Source of the DNA: Symbiodinium natans
Taxonomy: Eukaryota > Sar > Dinophyceae > Suessiales > Symbiodiniaceae
Reading direction: 5' to 3'
Assembly: GCA_905221605.1 (NCBI GenBank)
Contig: CAJNDS010002785.1
Span: forward strand, 1-64,000
DNA: 64,000 bases
The notes under the pieces are model-generated. The model had not been told where the DNA came from. It made no database searches and worked only from the letters and a program-made list of their open reading frames with translations. Numbering within the stretch: the first letter of the stretch is position 1; each line of letters begins with the position of its first letter. Shown piece after piece: positions 41,335 to 53,035 of the stretch. A program made the position numbers and the translations under genes.

Positions 41335-42645
41335 ATCGGATCCCAGGATCTTCCGTGGTCTCATGACGCTGTCCTTCTGCATTGGCCTGGTGGTGATAGG
41401 CCTTGCCAGCCTTGTCCCTGGTTGCCTGTTTCAGGGCTTTTGGAGTTTTGGAGCTTAGGATGTTTTAGGAACATACTTGCAGGCTTTGGAGGCTTGGTGG
41501 TTGCTTTGAGGCCTTGGAGGGCCTAGCTTGGAGGGTTTGGGACGGAGCTTAAGGGACTTCAGGGCTCCAACTCAACGGCCAGGTTGGGGTGCCTCGGCGC
41601 TGGCGGCACGGCACCTCAACAGCAAGTGCTCACCTGCAAAAGTCATGGCCACGACTCTGAGGAGCAGGTTTAGGAAGTTTAGGAGCAATAGGAACCACCG
41701 AGTCAATAGCAACATCGTCACCGATACCCGCAATCGTCACCCTAGTACTCAACATCCTCGCTATCCCGACCATCATGATCATCATCCAATGCTGACAAGC
41801 CCGTACGCAAAACTGTCTACTGTGCAAAACCGCCTTCGGGTCGCTTGAGCCCAGCATCAGCATGAGGATCAAGCGAGAAGTGTCTGACAAGCAACGCCGA
41901 GTAGGAGAGGCCGCCGATTCTGGGGCTTGCTTGGCAAAATTTTGGGGTTCTGCTTCAAGTAATCCTGCAGAAAAATGTGCCCATCAGGGGATCTGAATGG
42001 TCAGGCCGAGCATGAGTAGCATGATGTTGTGGCAATTTGGCTCTTCGAAAACTTCAAGTTGAAGTTACTTTCTGAGAGCTTTCTGGGGAGTGTGGGGCCG
42101 CACACCTGGAAGACCAGCCGAAATGCAATGACTGCGAAATGTCTGCTCTCCTATGCCATTGCAATCTTGCCATACCTTCGGAACACCAGACGAGGAATGG
42201 AAGTGCCCGCCTTAAATTTTCATAGGCCATGGGCTCCCCAAGAGCCACCTTTGCCCAACCTTCCTCACGGTGCTCTTACTGTGTAAAGTAGTACAGAGGT
42301 ACGGCACTGATGTGTAAGATCTTTTTTAGGCAGGCATCGTGCCCTCTTTCGACCACAGACCGCGTTCCGGAACGCAGTCCGCGGCCCCAGGAAGCCATCC
42401 TTTACGCCGCCTTGCTCATGTTCGCAGTCTCCGTGGTTTCCTGGCTGCTGGATAACTATTTCTGCAGCGCGCTGCGCAACTTGCCGGGTGGTTTGCCCTA
42501 TCCCCAGCTACACACATGGTGGCACGTGTTCATAGCTGGCACCTTGCACTGTATAATGCTTTTGCTGCACCTCGATTCGCGTCGTGAATCTAGCAGCGTC
42601 CTGGTGAAGTATGTTGCGGGGATTTTCCCCGTGATCCGTGACTAA
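41335..42645 (+). CDS. Alkaline ceramidase, 3' exons
   Basis: The C-terminal exon (about 42332-42645) encodes VSVVSWLLDNYFCSALRNL and YPQLHTWWHVFIAG. The family has WxxDNxFCxxLR followed by LHxWWH, and the two zinc His are present (codons at 42511 and 42523, four residues apart). The frame ends at TAA 42643-42645. A preceding exon near 41335-41420 (acceptor CCCCCAG; LMTLSFCIGLVVIGLASLV) fits the membrane span expected between exon 4 and the last exon, but is less certain. With the 5' exons at 28767-29752 this gives all five catalytic and zinc residues of the family. The 10.75-kb copia element lies between exons 4 and 5, so the gene works only if the enlarged intron is still removed. Confidence 0.72.
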
Positions 42646-44287
42646 ACTGGTGATGCAGCCGTGTCCAACGCCCAAGAGAGCCCGCTATTCCCAACTCGCT
42701 TCGGAGAGCCACTGCGAGCAGCTGAGCAGTCCGACGACTTGCTGTTACAAAGCCGGGCGCGGACGGCCCGCGAACTTCACAGTTCAGCTGACAGAGCCCT
42801 GCCCCGAACTCATCGGCGCCTTGCGGCTGGCAATGGACTACGGGCCTAGGTTTATCCAACTTTTCCCAAATTTGCCCAGCCGCTGAAGTGTGTGTGCAGT
42901 ACCTGCCAGCTCGAGCCGGCGCTTTCTAGCGCTTTGATTAAAATGAGTCAGGTGGATCCTTCAGCACTCAGGGGCTTGTTCGACTGGGTAGTTTATTGTG
43001 CCGCGGTTCAGGTTGATGGTAACAAACCTTGCAGGCACACGATTGCTTGGCCGCCAGCATGTCAACCCGTTGGCCATTTGCACAGGAGAAAGCTGACACA
43101 CTAGTTTTTTGACGGCGCAGGTTCACAGTTCGGGTCTTTTGACATCGCGCTGGGTTGCGATTGCGCACCTTGCATGCTGTGAAGTGAGGCCGCCCTAGCA
43201 GCGGCTCTCAAGCCTTTTGCACCCCTACACGCCGAGCCGCAAGGCCACAAACCCCTCTAAGCCTCTAAGCCTCACACACGAACACTGACCTGCGCTGGTG
43301 ATGTTTGCTGGGCATGGCCTAGCGCAAGCCGCGCTCAAGCCTGAGGTGACCGATAAAGGCTGTAAGGGGGGCTTCCTTGTGGTGGTTTGGGGTGCGCAGG
43401 GCTTCGAGGCTAGCGGGTTTGGGAGATTCAGGGTTTGTAGGGTGCTCAAGGTGTTCAAGGTACCCAAGCCCTCTTAACAAGCGGGGCCCCGTGTTGAAGC
43501 ACTGCTTCGACCCTCAAAGCATCCCCCCCCCCCCCCCCTTCACCGCCGAGACCCAAAACACAAACTTAACATCAGTCCAACACGAATGGGACGGCCTGGG
43601 TATAAACCCCAAACCCTGCACCCGAACCCCCTTAGGGAGCCTTATGGGCCCTAAGCCCTCAGGGACCCTTCTGCTACTGAGGCCGAACCATGGGTCCCAT
43701 GGGTTGCAGAGCCGCTGCCTTGCGAGTTCTGAGGGGCCTTGACACCTAGGATTTAGGGTTTAGGGTTTAGGGCCGGTTTAGGGGTTAGGGTTGGGATTTG
43801 ATGCTGGAGTATAGGTTTCAGTGGCACGTTGTGTTGGCGCCAGGGGGGTCTGTTCGCAGATGGTGCGCTAGAGCAAACGTGGCACCGTGCCAAGGCGCCC
43901 CAGGAGTAGCGCCACCGCCTACGTGGCAGGCAGAGTGGCTTCAGAGGCGCATCCGACGAACCTGGATTGGGGTTGTCCTGGTTTGTCGCCAAGCCCGAAG
44001 GCAAAGCAAGCCTCAATCCTAAAGCACTAGTTCCAGCCCATGTGATTCGGGCCAAGCCTTGACATTCCGTGCACAACAACTCTGCTGCGCCTTCTGAAGT
44101 CTCGAAGAAAGCTCCCCGTAAGTATCACCAGAGGGCTTGGGTTTGGGTGTTGTGGGGGGGGGCTTTGGGCTTTTGGGTGCTTTACGGTATTCTCTTCACA
44201 GAGCCACCCATGTACAAACAACTGTCCGGGGTTTCAAGGTGTCCGCCTCCACGATTTGAGCCGCAGCGTCGTGCGCCAGCCACGGGC
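42646..44287. other. 3' flank of ceramidase gene, no further gene recognised
   Basis: 42646-43200 may be 3' UTR. A C run is at 43508-43528 and telomere-like TTTAGGG words at 43749-43795. No domain was found on either strand. Confidence 0.35.
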
Positions 44288-44396
44288 TTAATATGGGGGT
44301 CGGAAAAAACTCTAGTAGTATTCCCTTCTGGTCCCTGTAGACTTATACTGTATACTCAATAACCCCCAAAACGCTATTGTGTCCCCTCGGCCCTAA
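44288..44396. mobile_element. MITE-like element, family D copy 2 (109 bp)
   Basis: Starts TTAATATGGGGGTCGGAA, has interior CTAGTAGTATTCCCTTCTGG, and ends CCCCTCGGCCCTA. Same order and length as the copy at 53794-53902. Confidence 0.65.
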
Positions 44397-44799
44397 GAAG
44401 CCGAAGGCGACGACTCTTCCCGTGAAATCATTTGGTAGTCCGATACGAGGCATGGTGCAAGCTTGATGTCGGCAGTTCTGAGACCACGGCTTTCCAAGTG
44501 GTGTGGGGTCAACATGATGTGCCGTGTGTCTGAGGACGCTCCGGTGGATGACACGCAGAGGCGGCCCTGCCCTGTCTGCACTCCAAATCGTAAGAACAAA
44601 GCCTCCCGAACTGCTAGCAACCCTGAAGTCCCTAAAGGCAAAACCCCACGTCATTCATGCATCTTTCTATATGTATATGAAGCAGGGTTTGGTTTTTTGT
44701 TTTTGGTGAGTGTACATAAGGTTCCTTTTGAATATTGGTGAGTGTATATATGGGGTGTCCTTTTAGGGGTACAAGAAATAGATACCCTACTTCATAATA

Positions 44800-44850
44800 T
44801 GTATGTATGTCTATGTATATATATATATATATGTCTACATGTGTATGTGT
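44800..44850. repeat. (TA)n / (TG)n microsatellite
   Basis: A TATG/TATA run of about 50 bp. Confidence 0.75.
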
Positions 44851-45017
44851 ACATTTCTTTGTTTGTTTGCATTCGTCCTTACTTGTCATGTTATTGGGAA
44901 AGTCACCTCTTAGCCTGCATGAAGCGTAAGCCCTCAGCCCTACATATTCACCGCAAGCCCGAACCCCTCAACCCGGAGCCCCTCGATCGACGCTCAAAAC
45001 CGAAACGACCTGCGTCT

Positions 45018-45128
45018 TCGCTCAGAGGCGCCTTGCCGACCTGGCCGACTTCGACCATGCTCTTCTCAGCCTCACGCAGGACTCTGCAGGCAGGAGGGCT
45101 TTGAATCTCTTTCTGCTGCAAAAGGGCT
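45018..45128 (+). CDS. Possible exon of an unidentified gene
   Basis: After an acceptor-like CGCTCAG (ending 45025) the frame reads RRLADLADFDHALLSLTQDS, then AGRRALNLFLLQKG: a helical, charged and Leu-rich peptide with balanced codon use. No family was recognised and no neighbouring exon was found. Confidence 0.3.
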
Positions 45129-47130
45129 TGGTATTCTTTTCTTTAGGATTGACAGTGAGGGCTAAGGGAAATTCAAGGGTTAGTTATTGGAGTTGTGATT
45201 TAGCTAGGCCTCTTTACCTCATATACATACCTTCGTGGCTGTTCGTGTTTTTGTGGCTTTGCACTAGTGCTCGTGCTGTCGGTGTTGCTGTCACCCTTCG
45301 TGTCTCCGCTATATCTGCACGCCAGTGCATCCATCCAGAACATCCATCGTGGCCCATGTAGTAACGTTCTAAGTGGGCGCGAATGGGGGATGGAAACTCT
45401 CAGTTGCTGCGACCTCCAGCCCGTCTGGTTTTGGGTTTGACATTAGGGGTCTGAAGTAGATTCTTGGGGTTTCTTGTTCCTGCATTGGGTGGAGACGTTG
45501 CCCCTGTGATTTCTGGTCTGCGTGCTTCGTGTTGCCTCTGTGCGTTCCACAGTAGGCGGCGCTGTCTCTGCGGAACCATTGTGTTGGACAGTGTCTTTGC
45601 ACCCTGATGCCAACTTCAGCCCTTGCCCCCGGTGAACTAAGGCCTGAAGCCCTCCTGAGTCTGGTGTTCCGTTGCTTGGGGTACAACCTCCCAGGCCCAA
45701 ACCCTAAACCGCCTAAACCGAAGCCCTGAAAGGCATGCAGGCTTTCGGGCAGCAGCTGGCCCCTCCGATGCCTGCGCCAGGGCCACCAGGGCCGCCAGGG
45801 CCGCCAGGGCAGGGAGGCGCGCGCGCGGCTCTGTGTGGTGGCGGGGGGCGGAGGCGTTGCGGCGTTGCGGCGTTGCACGGGCGACGCTGTTTTTTTGCTA
45901 AACCCCGTGGTTAGGGTAACAACTGGGGAGTGAGGAGGTTAAGGGCTTACTCGGGCTTGGGAGGTGGCGTTGAGGGTTTATGAGACCCCTCGTGACGGGT
46001 ACCGTCGCCCTCTGACCTAAGCCATGTAAGCCCGAACACCACCCACACCCCCAACAACAAGCCGAGCTCTACTCAGACTCTTCGATAATATTTGTACGGG
46101 GCCCATGAAACTATGAGAATGAATCGCAAACCTGTTGTTGCAAACCCCTAAACCTTTTGTTGCACAACCCCAGGCCCTCTTCCTCAACCCTCCTGTTGAG
46201 AGCAGGCCTTTGCTCAAGCTTGATGAGCCCCTGCACGCAAGCCTCCGGCCACTCGAGCCAGATCGTCGTCCCTCAGGAGCTTTCGGCGAGAAGCTTTAGG
46301 GGCTTGGGGGCTTTTAGGTTGCGTGGAACACAGCCCAAGGGGAGATTCAACTTTTTTGGGCTAGTGATTCTCAGGGTTCATGAACAAGTAACTGGCACGG
46401 GGAATGAATCTCGCTTGGTCTCCCCGACAGTTTGCTCTTGTAACTTTTCACGTCTATAGTAGTAGAATACCTCATGAAAGGGCACCCTTAAACCCTGTTT
46501 CCCTGCCTGCGCCCTAGTTTTGGATGGCGTAGACGCAGACACTCGTGACCACCAGCGCAACAGAACAGACATCAGCAAGACAAGCAGGATTGATACCCGT
46601 GTAGCTGGACGAATACAGCTATGACGACGAGCCGATGAGGCTTAAGTGCTTTTTGCCGAAGCAAAACACACAGGTCCATCAGCAATATTGCCGTGCGCTT
46701 GCACATAACCAACTCTCCAGACACCAAGGGCCAAAGCCCAACGGACGCTTCTCAGGAACCCGAAGCCCCAACCCGAAGCCACCGCTTCTCCTATAGGAGT
46801 AGTTTTCTCAATTAGGGTTGGCCCAAAATTGACCCCATTTTCGAGAAGCAACCTTACGGTAATGTCTCTGCACGGTAGTTTGGGGAGGGGGTTCAAGGTC
46901 AGGGGGAGGCGGCGCCGGGTAGGGTTTTGGTGCAGGGGCTTTGGTTTTAGGATTCTAATTCTAAGCACTAAACCCTAAACCCTAAACCTTGTACCCTTAA
47001 CACCTAAAACCTAAACTCTATAAACCCTAAACCCCAAACTCGGATTTCAGGTGTTTTAAGGGGTTGCTGAGTGCAGGATCCGGGTGAGCTTCTCCAGGCG
47101 GCAGCCCTGCAACAGGCGCAGGCCTCCTCT
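45129..47130. other. Intergenic, no gene recognised
   Basis: Contains a short GCCGCCAGG repeat near 45780-45815 and telomere-like words. No domain was seen. Confidence 0.35.
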
Positions 47131-47241
47131 GGGTGTTCGACTATATCCCCCTTGGGAGTTTTTTCTAATTTGTGTTTATATAAAACACAAGAGGATATTA
47201 AACATGTTTTTGTATTGAGGTTCTAAAGGGAGTATAGTCAA
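47131..47241. mobile_element. Small terminal-inverted-repeat element, family C
   Basis: GACTATATCCCCCTTGGGAG at the left and TAAAGGGAGTATAGTC at the right are inverted over about 15 bp. The interior is AT-rich. One copy was found. Confidence 0.5.
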
Positions 47242-47249
47242 GGAGACCC

Positions 47250-47396
47250 ACTTGGAGGTTGAAGGTACCCAATTGTAACTGTGCTTATAACTTATAATTT
47301 AGGGGATGTTTGCAAAACAACTATTCTCACTTGTGAGACTTAGGGGGCTTATAAGTGCAGTTACAACTGGGGTTACAAGTACCCATGAACCTCCGA
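47250..47396. mobile_element. MITE-like element, family A copy 3 (about 147 bp)
   Basis: Begins ACTTGGAGGTTGAAGGTACC and ends TACAAGTACCCATGAACCTC with internal TTATAAGTGCAGTTACAACT. The ends match copies at 21869 and 51024; the middle is longer and different. Confidence 0.65.
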
Positions 47397-47569
47397 GCAG
47401 TGCCCTTCTCCCTTTTGGGTGTAAGGGTTTGGGGTTGGGGTTGAGGGTCTGGGATCAGACCCTGAAAACCTTCTGCTGGATTGGCGGACACCAGTTTAGA
47501 AGAACCAGCCTACTGTTGTTCTTCTTGCTTGATAACTACCATTGTCATGTTGATTGTCATTCTTGTACC

Positions 47570-47755
47570 TATTGTTCCTACTGTAAGTATTCTTCCTATT
47601 TTTCCTATTGTTCCTATTGTTCTTTTTCTTCCTATTGTTCCTGTTGTTCCTGTTGTTCCTGTTGCTTCTGTTGTTCCTGTTGTTCCTGTTGTTCCTGTTG
47701 TTCCTGTTGTTCCTATTGTTCCTATTGTTCCTTCTGCTATTGTTTTTCATCATTG
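47570..47755. repeat. 9-bp minisatellite (TTCCTGTTG / TTCCTATTG)n
   Basis: About twenty tandem 9-mers. A multiple of three, so it stays open on both strands (Val-Pro-Val, Cys-Ser-Cys, Asn-Arg-Asn repeats) without being a gene. Confidence 0.85.
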
Positions 47756-48319
47756 TTCTTGTTGGCTTAGTAATTACGTATCACCGAATGAATACCGTCG
47801 TGATTGTCGCCTCCGAATATCTGGAGAGCTTGAGGCTCTCGCGCGACACCACTTTGGCTGGCCAAAGTTGAAGTCCTTCCAGTCACTTGGCATCTCAATG
47901 GTGCGGTGGCTTCAGGATTTATCGGGTTTAGTAGGGTTTGGATTTAGGGCTTCTGTTCGGTTCTTTTGGCGATGGCCCTTGCTGCACTCAGATATGGCCC
48001 TTCTTGTTTATTCGGACATCAACATCCCCCACAATACGCTTGTTCTTCAACATAGCGAGGATTGGTAGAAGGAAACATGGAGGGCAGGTGTCAGGAAGTC
48101 ATGCCAAAGACAAGATTCTCTAAGCTGTGGTGTCTTGTCGGTGCAGTATCCGAACAAACGCCCCTGAACCCGACACCCTACAGTAACCCCCAATTCCCCT
48201 AGTTGAAAGAAGCTTCCATATGCGGATGTGTCATGTCTTACGCTCGGTCGCCCTCATCGTGATGCCATGGGCTTTCGCTAAAAACCCTGCGCGTCTATAA
48301 GCCCTATGTCCCACTGCCA

Positions 48320-48430
48320 AGCCTAATTAAACCCTAAACCCTGAACCCTAAACTGTCAAGCGTACACCCTAAAACGCTAAACCCTAAGCCCTATATCCTA
48401 AACCCAAAACCCGGAACCCTAATCCCCAAA
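48320..48430. repeat. Degenerate CCCTAAA array
   Basis: Telomere-type heptamers with many substitutions. A second degenerate block follows at 48660-48765. Confidence 0.7.
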
Positions 48431-48897
48431 CGCTGCCTCTTCTTGGGGTTAAGCTCACGGAGGCACAGACATCGGCACCTTTCTTCGATTATATGAAGTC
48501 TCATTCTTTGGCTTTTTTTGAGTGTATTTAGGGCTCCGTCGGAAAAATTGGTGAGTGTGCATCTGGGGTGTCCTTTCCGGGGATGCCACGAAGAAGGCTA
48601 CCTGATAGGATGCAGGCTCGTTTCCAACAGACACCTCGGCATCTTCCACCCCAAGCCGCCACCCTAACCCTAAACCTTATAAACCCTAAACCCCTAAAGC
48701 CTGAAACCCTAAACTCCAGAACCCTAAACCTTATCAACCCTAACCCCCTAAACCCTAAACTCCCAAACTCCCAAGCAGCAGGCGGCGTGCCCTCGAGGCC
48801 TGGGCCGTCGGCCGCTCCTGCTTCGTGCTCTCGGGAACCGGGAGTGGTGCCTTGGCCGAGACATCCCCTGCAGCTTGTCGCATCCACAGAGTTCTAT

Positions 48898-49003
48898 GGG
48901 GGGTTTACGACAATAAAGGAGCCCTTATGCCGACCCCCCAAATAGCAGGATTCCCTTAAAATAGTGACCCCAAGAAGGTACCCCGAATTTCGGAAACCCC
49001 CCC
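48898..49003. mobile_element. MITE-like element, family B copy 3 (106 bp)
   Basis: Begins GGGGGGTTTACGACAAT, has interior AGCAGGATTCCCTTAAAA and GACCCCAAGAAGGTACCCCG, and ends AATTTCGGAAACCCCCCC, the complement of the start. Confidence 0.7.
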
Positions 49004-49191
49004 AGATGATGATGGGGTTTAAGGTGTTCAGCGGCCGGGGTGGTTACCAAGCTCAGAGAGAACGGGTGTTGATGGGTTTTGGGCCTTGGGCTTTCTTCTG
49101 CCCACTTAGGGAAAGAATGCGTGCACCGGATCATGAGTTGTGCCTCAGTGTCTTATAGGGTTTCAGCTGCGTAGGGTGCCTGTCCATCCAG

Positions 49192-51568
49192 GCAAGAGCG
49201 CTTGCTTTACGCTGCCCGCCCTCATCGAGCGCCAGTGGCATGTAAGAAGTGGCGGTGAAGGCAGCACATGCGCACCCGACGAAAGTCGTCACTCTCCACG
49301 CCCTGAAACCCTACTTCGTCTGGGTACGAGAACTCCGAAGTTTTGCTTATGTACAGTAAGTCATGAAAGGCGCAAAACCCGCAAAGAGCCCAAGCTCACC
49401 AAGCGGGAGGCTTTGGGCCCGTGTCGCTGGTGGTTTCTCCTCTGGTCTCCCTGATGCACGACCAGGCTAATGGTTTTTGGTTCGGGGTCTTCGGGACTAG
49501 GGGAAACCCTATAAGAGACCTCGATGGCTCCTGGCCAAAGGGCTTCAAAGGGTTTAGGGTGTCCAGGGTTGAGGGGTTTACGAGGGCTCAGGGAGGTTTG
49601 TGGGCTTGAGGGGCTCAGGGAGTTGAAGTTTTGGGATTTCTAGGGGCGAGCGGTCAGCTTTCCAAAGAGAGGCTTTGAGCATGGAACGCTTCTGGGAATT
49701 CTGGACCCCCACATCTGGGATCATGTACCCGTCCGACTCTAGTCGGTATCACTTGCCATGTGGACCATAAGTTCGTTTGCCGGGCGAAATCACAAACAAA
49801 GAATGGGGGTGCAAGGACTGGGTCTCAATGCACCATGGCCTAGCTTGAACAGCAGCCACCAAGCAAGCACCCTAAACCTTCAAAGCCCCTTTGTGAACTT
49901 CTTCTAGCACACCTACAAGCCCGCAGCCCCTTCAAGGCCGCCCCTCAAAAAAATCTCAGCAGCCCATCAGGTGCAGCGCCTTAAACAGGCGGGGGTGCCT
50001 GCGCTCGTGTGCTCCCCGCAAGGTGCGCTGCCCCCAGGGCGCTTGAATTAGGATGCAGGGCGGCATGCCCGGGCTTGCATTGCTTCGGGTTTATATGAAT
50101 ACTTATAGGGTTAATATGAATACTTATAGGGTTAATATGAATACTTATAGGGTTTATATGAATACTTATAGGGTTGAGGATTTCAGGGCTAGTTTATCTG
50201 GAGGGCGAGCTCAGGATTGTGGCTAGGGAGGGAGGACTTGGGGGCCACCCCCAGGTGCCAGCCACTCCTTTAAACCCATGAAATAACAACAATAATCATA
50301 ACAATATTTCGAATAATGATAAAAAATCACCATAATAATAATAGTAATCATAGTAAATAATAATACTGATAATAATAATAATTATTATTATTATGATAGA
50401 AGACGCACAGCCCCCCAAAGTGTCATAGGCTTATCGTTGAGGGTGTACGGTTTTGGGGTTGCATCCTGGCACCAAGCCTGCCCTCAGAGGTGGGGAGAGT
50501 TGCTGGGAGAAAGTCGTGTCGGCCGTGCGCAATGGCGAAGTGCCCTGGATTCATAAATCCGAACCCCGAAGCTGAAATTTCCGTTAGGTTCCTCGGCCTG
50601 TGAGGGTTCGGAGGAACCCTTTCTGATTGTCAGGTATCGGGTATGTGCTGGACCCGAAACACTAGACCCTAGACTCTCACAACTTCAGCTACAGGAGCCT
50701 TTTCAGAGACCCCGGTTTAGGGGCTATTCAGGGGCGTCTAAGAGCTTCTTAGGGCACAGAAGGACTATTCTATCAGGCCCTAGGGTACTAGGATTAAGGA
50801 TCCCTTCTAGAAATACCTCCTCTTATCCCGGAACTTCCCAGTATTGGGGTTCTAGGGTCTTAGGGTCTTAGGGTTTTAGGGTTTAGGGTGTTACTTGTAG
50901 GGTTTTAGGGTTTTAGGCTTTTCGGGTTTAGGGCTTCGCAAGAGGCAGCTCTGATTTTCATGTCGCCGGAGCGGGCCGTCAAGGAGGTGAGGGCTTCACG
51001 GGAGCACGACTGGCTGGGGCAGTACTTGAAGGTTCATGGGTAGTTATAAGTAAGCTTATAAGTACCCTACAGAAGGTTATAACCAGTTATAATTGTAGTT
51101 ACCCTAGCTATAACAACACTTCTAGCTACCCATGAACCTCCAAGTAGCATCTGGAGGTTGTCAGACATTTGAATGAGGATATATATATATATATATATTC
51201 TTAAAGTTTGTTGATGAACTACATTTATACAGATACATGTAGGTGGCTATGTGACGAGACCTGAGCCTAAAAAAACCAGCAATGCCAGATCTTCACCAGT
51301 TTTTTGCGGCTTTAGCTTCCCGAAAACGCCTTTGTAAGGCATTCCGTTGCATATGTTGCGCCTGCTATTGTTTCCACACGCTGCTGCCCTCGCACTGGTC
51401 AATGTGCCCTTGGTTTCAGGCCGCTGCTATGAGTGCTTGGGTCCAGGTTCCTCTTTGGGGTTCAGGGTTTAGGGTTTATGATGGTTTGCCCCGCGCGCGT
51501 TGCGAGCCAGGCGGAAAAGCGGACGCTCGGCCAGCTGGGGCGCATCAGTGTGTTGGCTGTGGATGAGG
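49192..51568 (+). CDS. RecQ-like DNA helicase, partial (motifs I, Ia and II on three exons)
   Basis: Three separate coding segments appear in RecQ order. At 49192-49239 GKSACFTLPALIERQWH (motif I, Walker A Gly-Lys-Ser) lies between a CATCCAG acceptor and a GTAAGA donor. At about 49404-49465 FGPVSLVVSPLVSLMHDQ (motif Ia; RecQ has LVVSPLxSLMxDQ) ends at CCAG followed by a GC donor-like GCTAAT. At about 51495-51568 TLGQLGRISVLAVDEAH (motif II, DEAH box) follows an AEKR stretch. RecQ helicases unwind DNA 3' to 5' in repair and recombination (family knowledge). The C-terminal helicase motifs III-VI and RQC/HRDC were not found downstream, and no motif 0 was seen upstream, so this is either a gene fragment or one with exons I missed. 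A family A MITE lies in the second intron. Confidence 0.5.
50087..50175. repeat. 21-bp tandem repeat, four copies
   Basis: GGGTTAATATGAATACTTATA repeated four times with a single T/A variant. Confidence 0.85.
50278..50402. repeat. (AAT)n / (ATT)n AT-rich tract
   Basis: Degenerate AATAATAAT runs with a perfect inversion to ATTATTATT near 50372-50392, able to form a hairpin. Confidence 0.75.
51024..51145. mobile_element. MITE-like element, family A copy 2 (122 bp)
   Basis: Begins ACTTGAAGGTTCATGGGTAG and ends CTACCCATGAACCTCCAAGT: an almost perfect terminal inverted repeat of about 20 bp. Same length as the copy at 21869-21990. It sits in an intron of the RecQ-like gene. Confidence 0.85.
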
Positions 51569-53030
51569 CCCATCTTCCTTAGTTGAGTTGCGGCCCATAG
51601 GTGACGGAGCATGGGTTTAGGGTTCAGGGTGCCTAAGGAGCATACGGGAACCTGTAGCCTGCGGAGATGCAAGCTCGCAAGCTCCGGTTAGGCTACAGCT
51701 GTGGCAGAAGCTCGCATGCAGTACCTAATTATTTACGTTGGGGCAGGTCTGGGCCCTTTTGCAGTGAACGCTTGGATAGAAGGCCTTACTGTAGCTAGCA
51801 AACCAAGACACACAACATTAAAACTATAGATATAGATAGAAACATACATGTATGCGATGGTGTGGGCCTTCGCAGTTGCATCTTCAGGCTGCTTATTGCA
51901 TCCATGGCCCACACGAGGCCCATTGCGTGTCCGAGTGGGGCCACGATTTCCGCGTGCCCGGCTGCCTGTTTAGGGTTTAGGGTTTAGGGTATAGGGTTAT
52001 AGGGTTTAGGGTTTGGGGTTTAGGGTTTAGGGTTTAGGCGGACTCTGCCAATACCTGCCCCTTTTCAGAGAGAGATGCAGCACTGCAGCACGGTGATGAT
52101 AGCCCCCAGTTTTTTTTTTTAAAGTGCGCTGCATCTTCTTGCGAGCCCGGCCACTCAGCATTTGCCCGCATATGCATCACACCCATCTCCCCAGCCGCAG
52201 CATGTGCGGCTCTGACGTGTGAATGCGGGGTCCCATGCGCCAAATCGCGTGCAAGGGACCTGGGATCTATGGCAAGGCCAGCCATCCTTTGCATGAGGGT
52301 GAGACATGTGGGGTTGCATGACAGTCTGGGCAAGCTAGTATATGGCTTCGGGTTGTGACTATGGGTCCCACTGTTATAGGAACCTGCCATGTGACTTTCA
52401 AGACGCCTCAGCCCCCCCCCCCCCCCCCCCTCGCAGGTGGAGGCTGCCAATGTACGCGTTGATGTGATGCCGGATTCAGGCACGTTTGATCCGAGTTCAG
52501 GGTGAGCCCTTAAGAAGCCGGAACGTATGCATGCAGCGCACCTAAGAGTTTAAAGGCCAGTGACCTTTGGTAAGGTAAATTTACTTATCAGGCAGGTGAT
52601 GCGCTGTGACTCTGGAGCTGTCACTCGTAAGCCCGAAAGATTCCCTTTTCCATCGTGTGCAATCGTGCATCTGACCTCTGAAGAGACTTCATGAGGCACG
52701 GATGCTGAGATGTCTACCCTGGCACCCTCGTCGGTGACGGACTGTGAGAGTCCCGAGGGCTCCGATACGAGGAGAGACCCCAGCCTATCGAGGAACCCGA
52801 CAAGAGGAGCCTGGGGGGAAGCTCGTGGTGCGGATGAGTACATCATGGTACGGATTCACCTTCCATGTCCTGTGCGGCCCCCTGTTCTTATAGAATGATG
52901 CTTGGCCAGTCTCACTTGCCCCGAAGACGTTAAGTCTGATAAATCCTGGTCTATGGCCCAAATTGGGATGCCATCCCCACGTCCTCCTTAATAAGCTCAA
53001 TGAAATGAAGCCCCACCGACGCCCAGCCTC
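51569..53030. other. No gene recognised; TTTAGGG array and poly-C tract
   Basis: TTTAGGG units at 51969-52037 and a C run at 52412-52430. No helicase motifs were found here. 52690-52860 has a moderately coding-like frame without a recognisable domain. Confidence 0.35.
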
Positions 53031-53035
53031 AAGAC

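Noticed and set aside
47790-47880. Peptide SGELEALARHHFGWPKLKSF, slightly like a leishmanolysin-type segment
   Set aside because: The zinc HExxH motif and other family blocks were not found in the neighbourhood.
47306-48068. Val-Pro-Ile and Cys-Ser-Tyr repeat frames over the 47.6-kb minisatellite
   Set aside because: A 9-bp tandem unit keeps all frames open on both strands.
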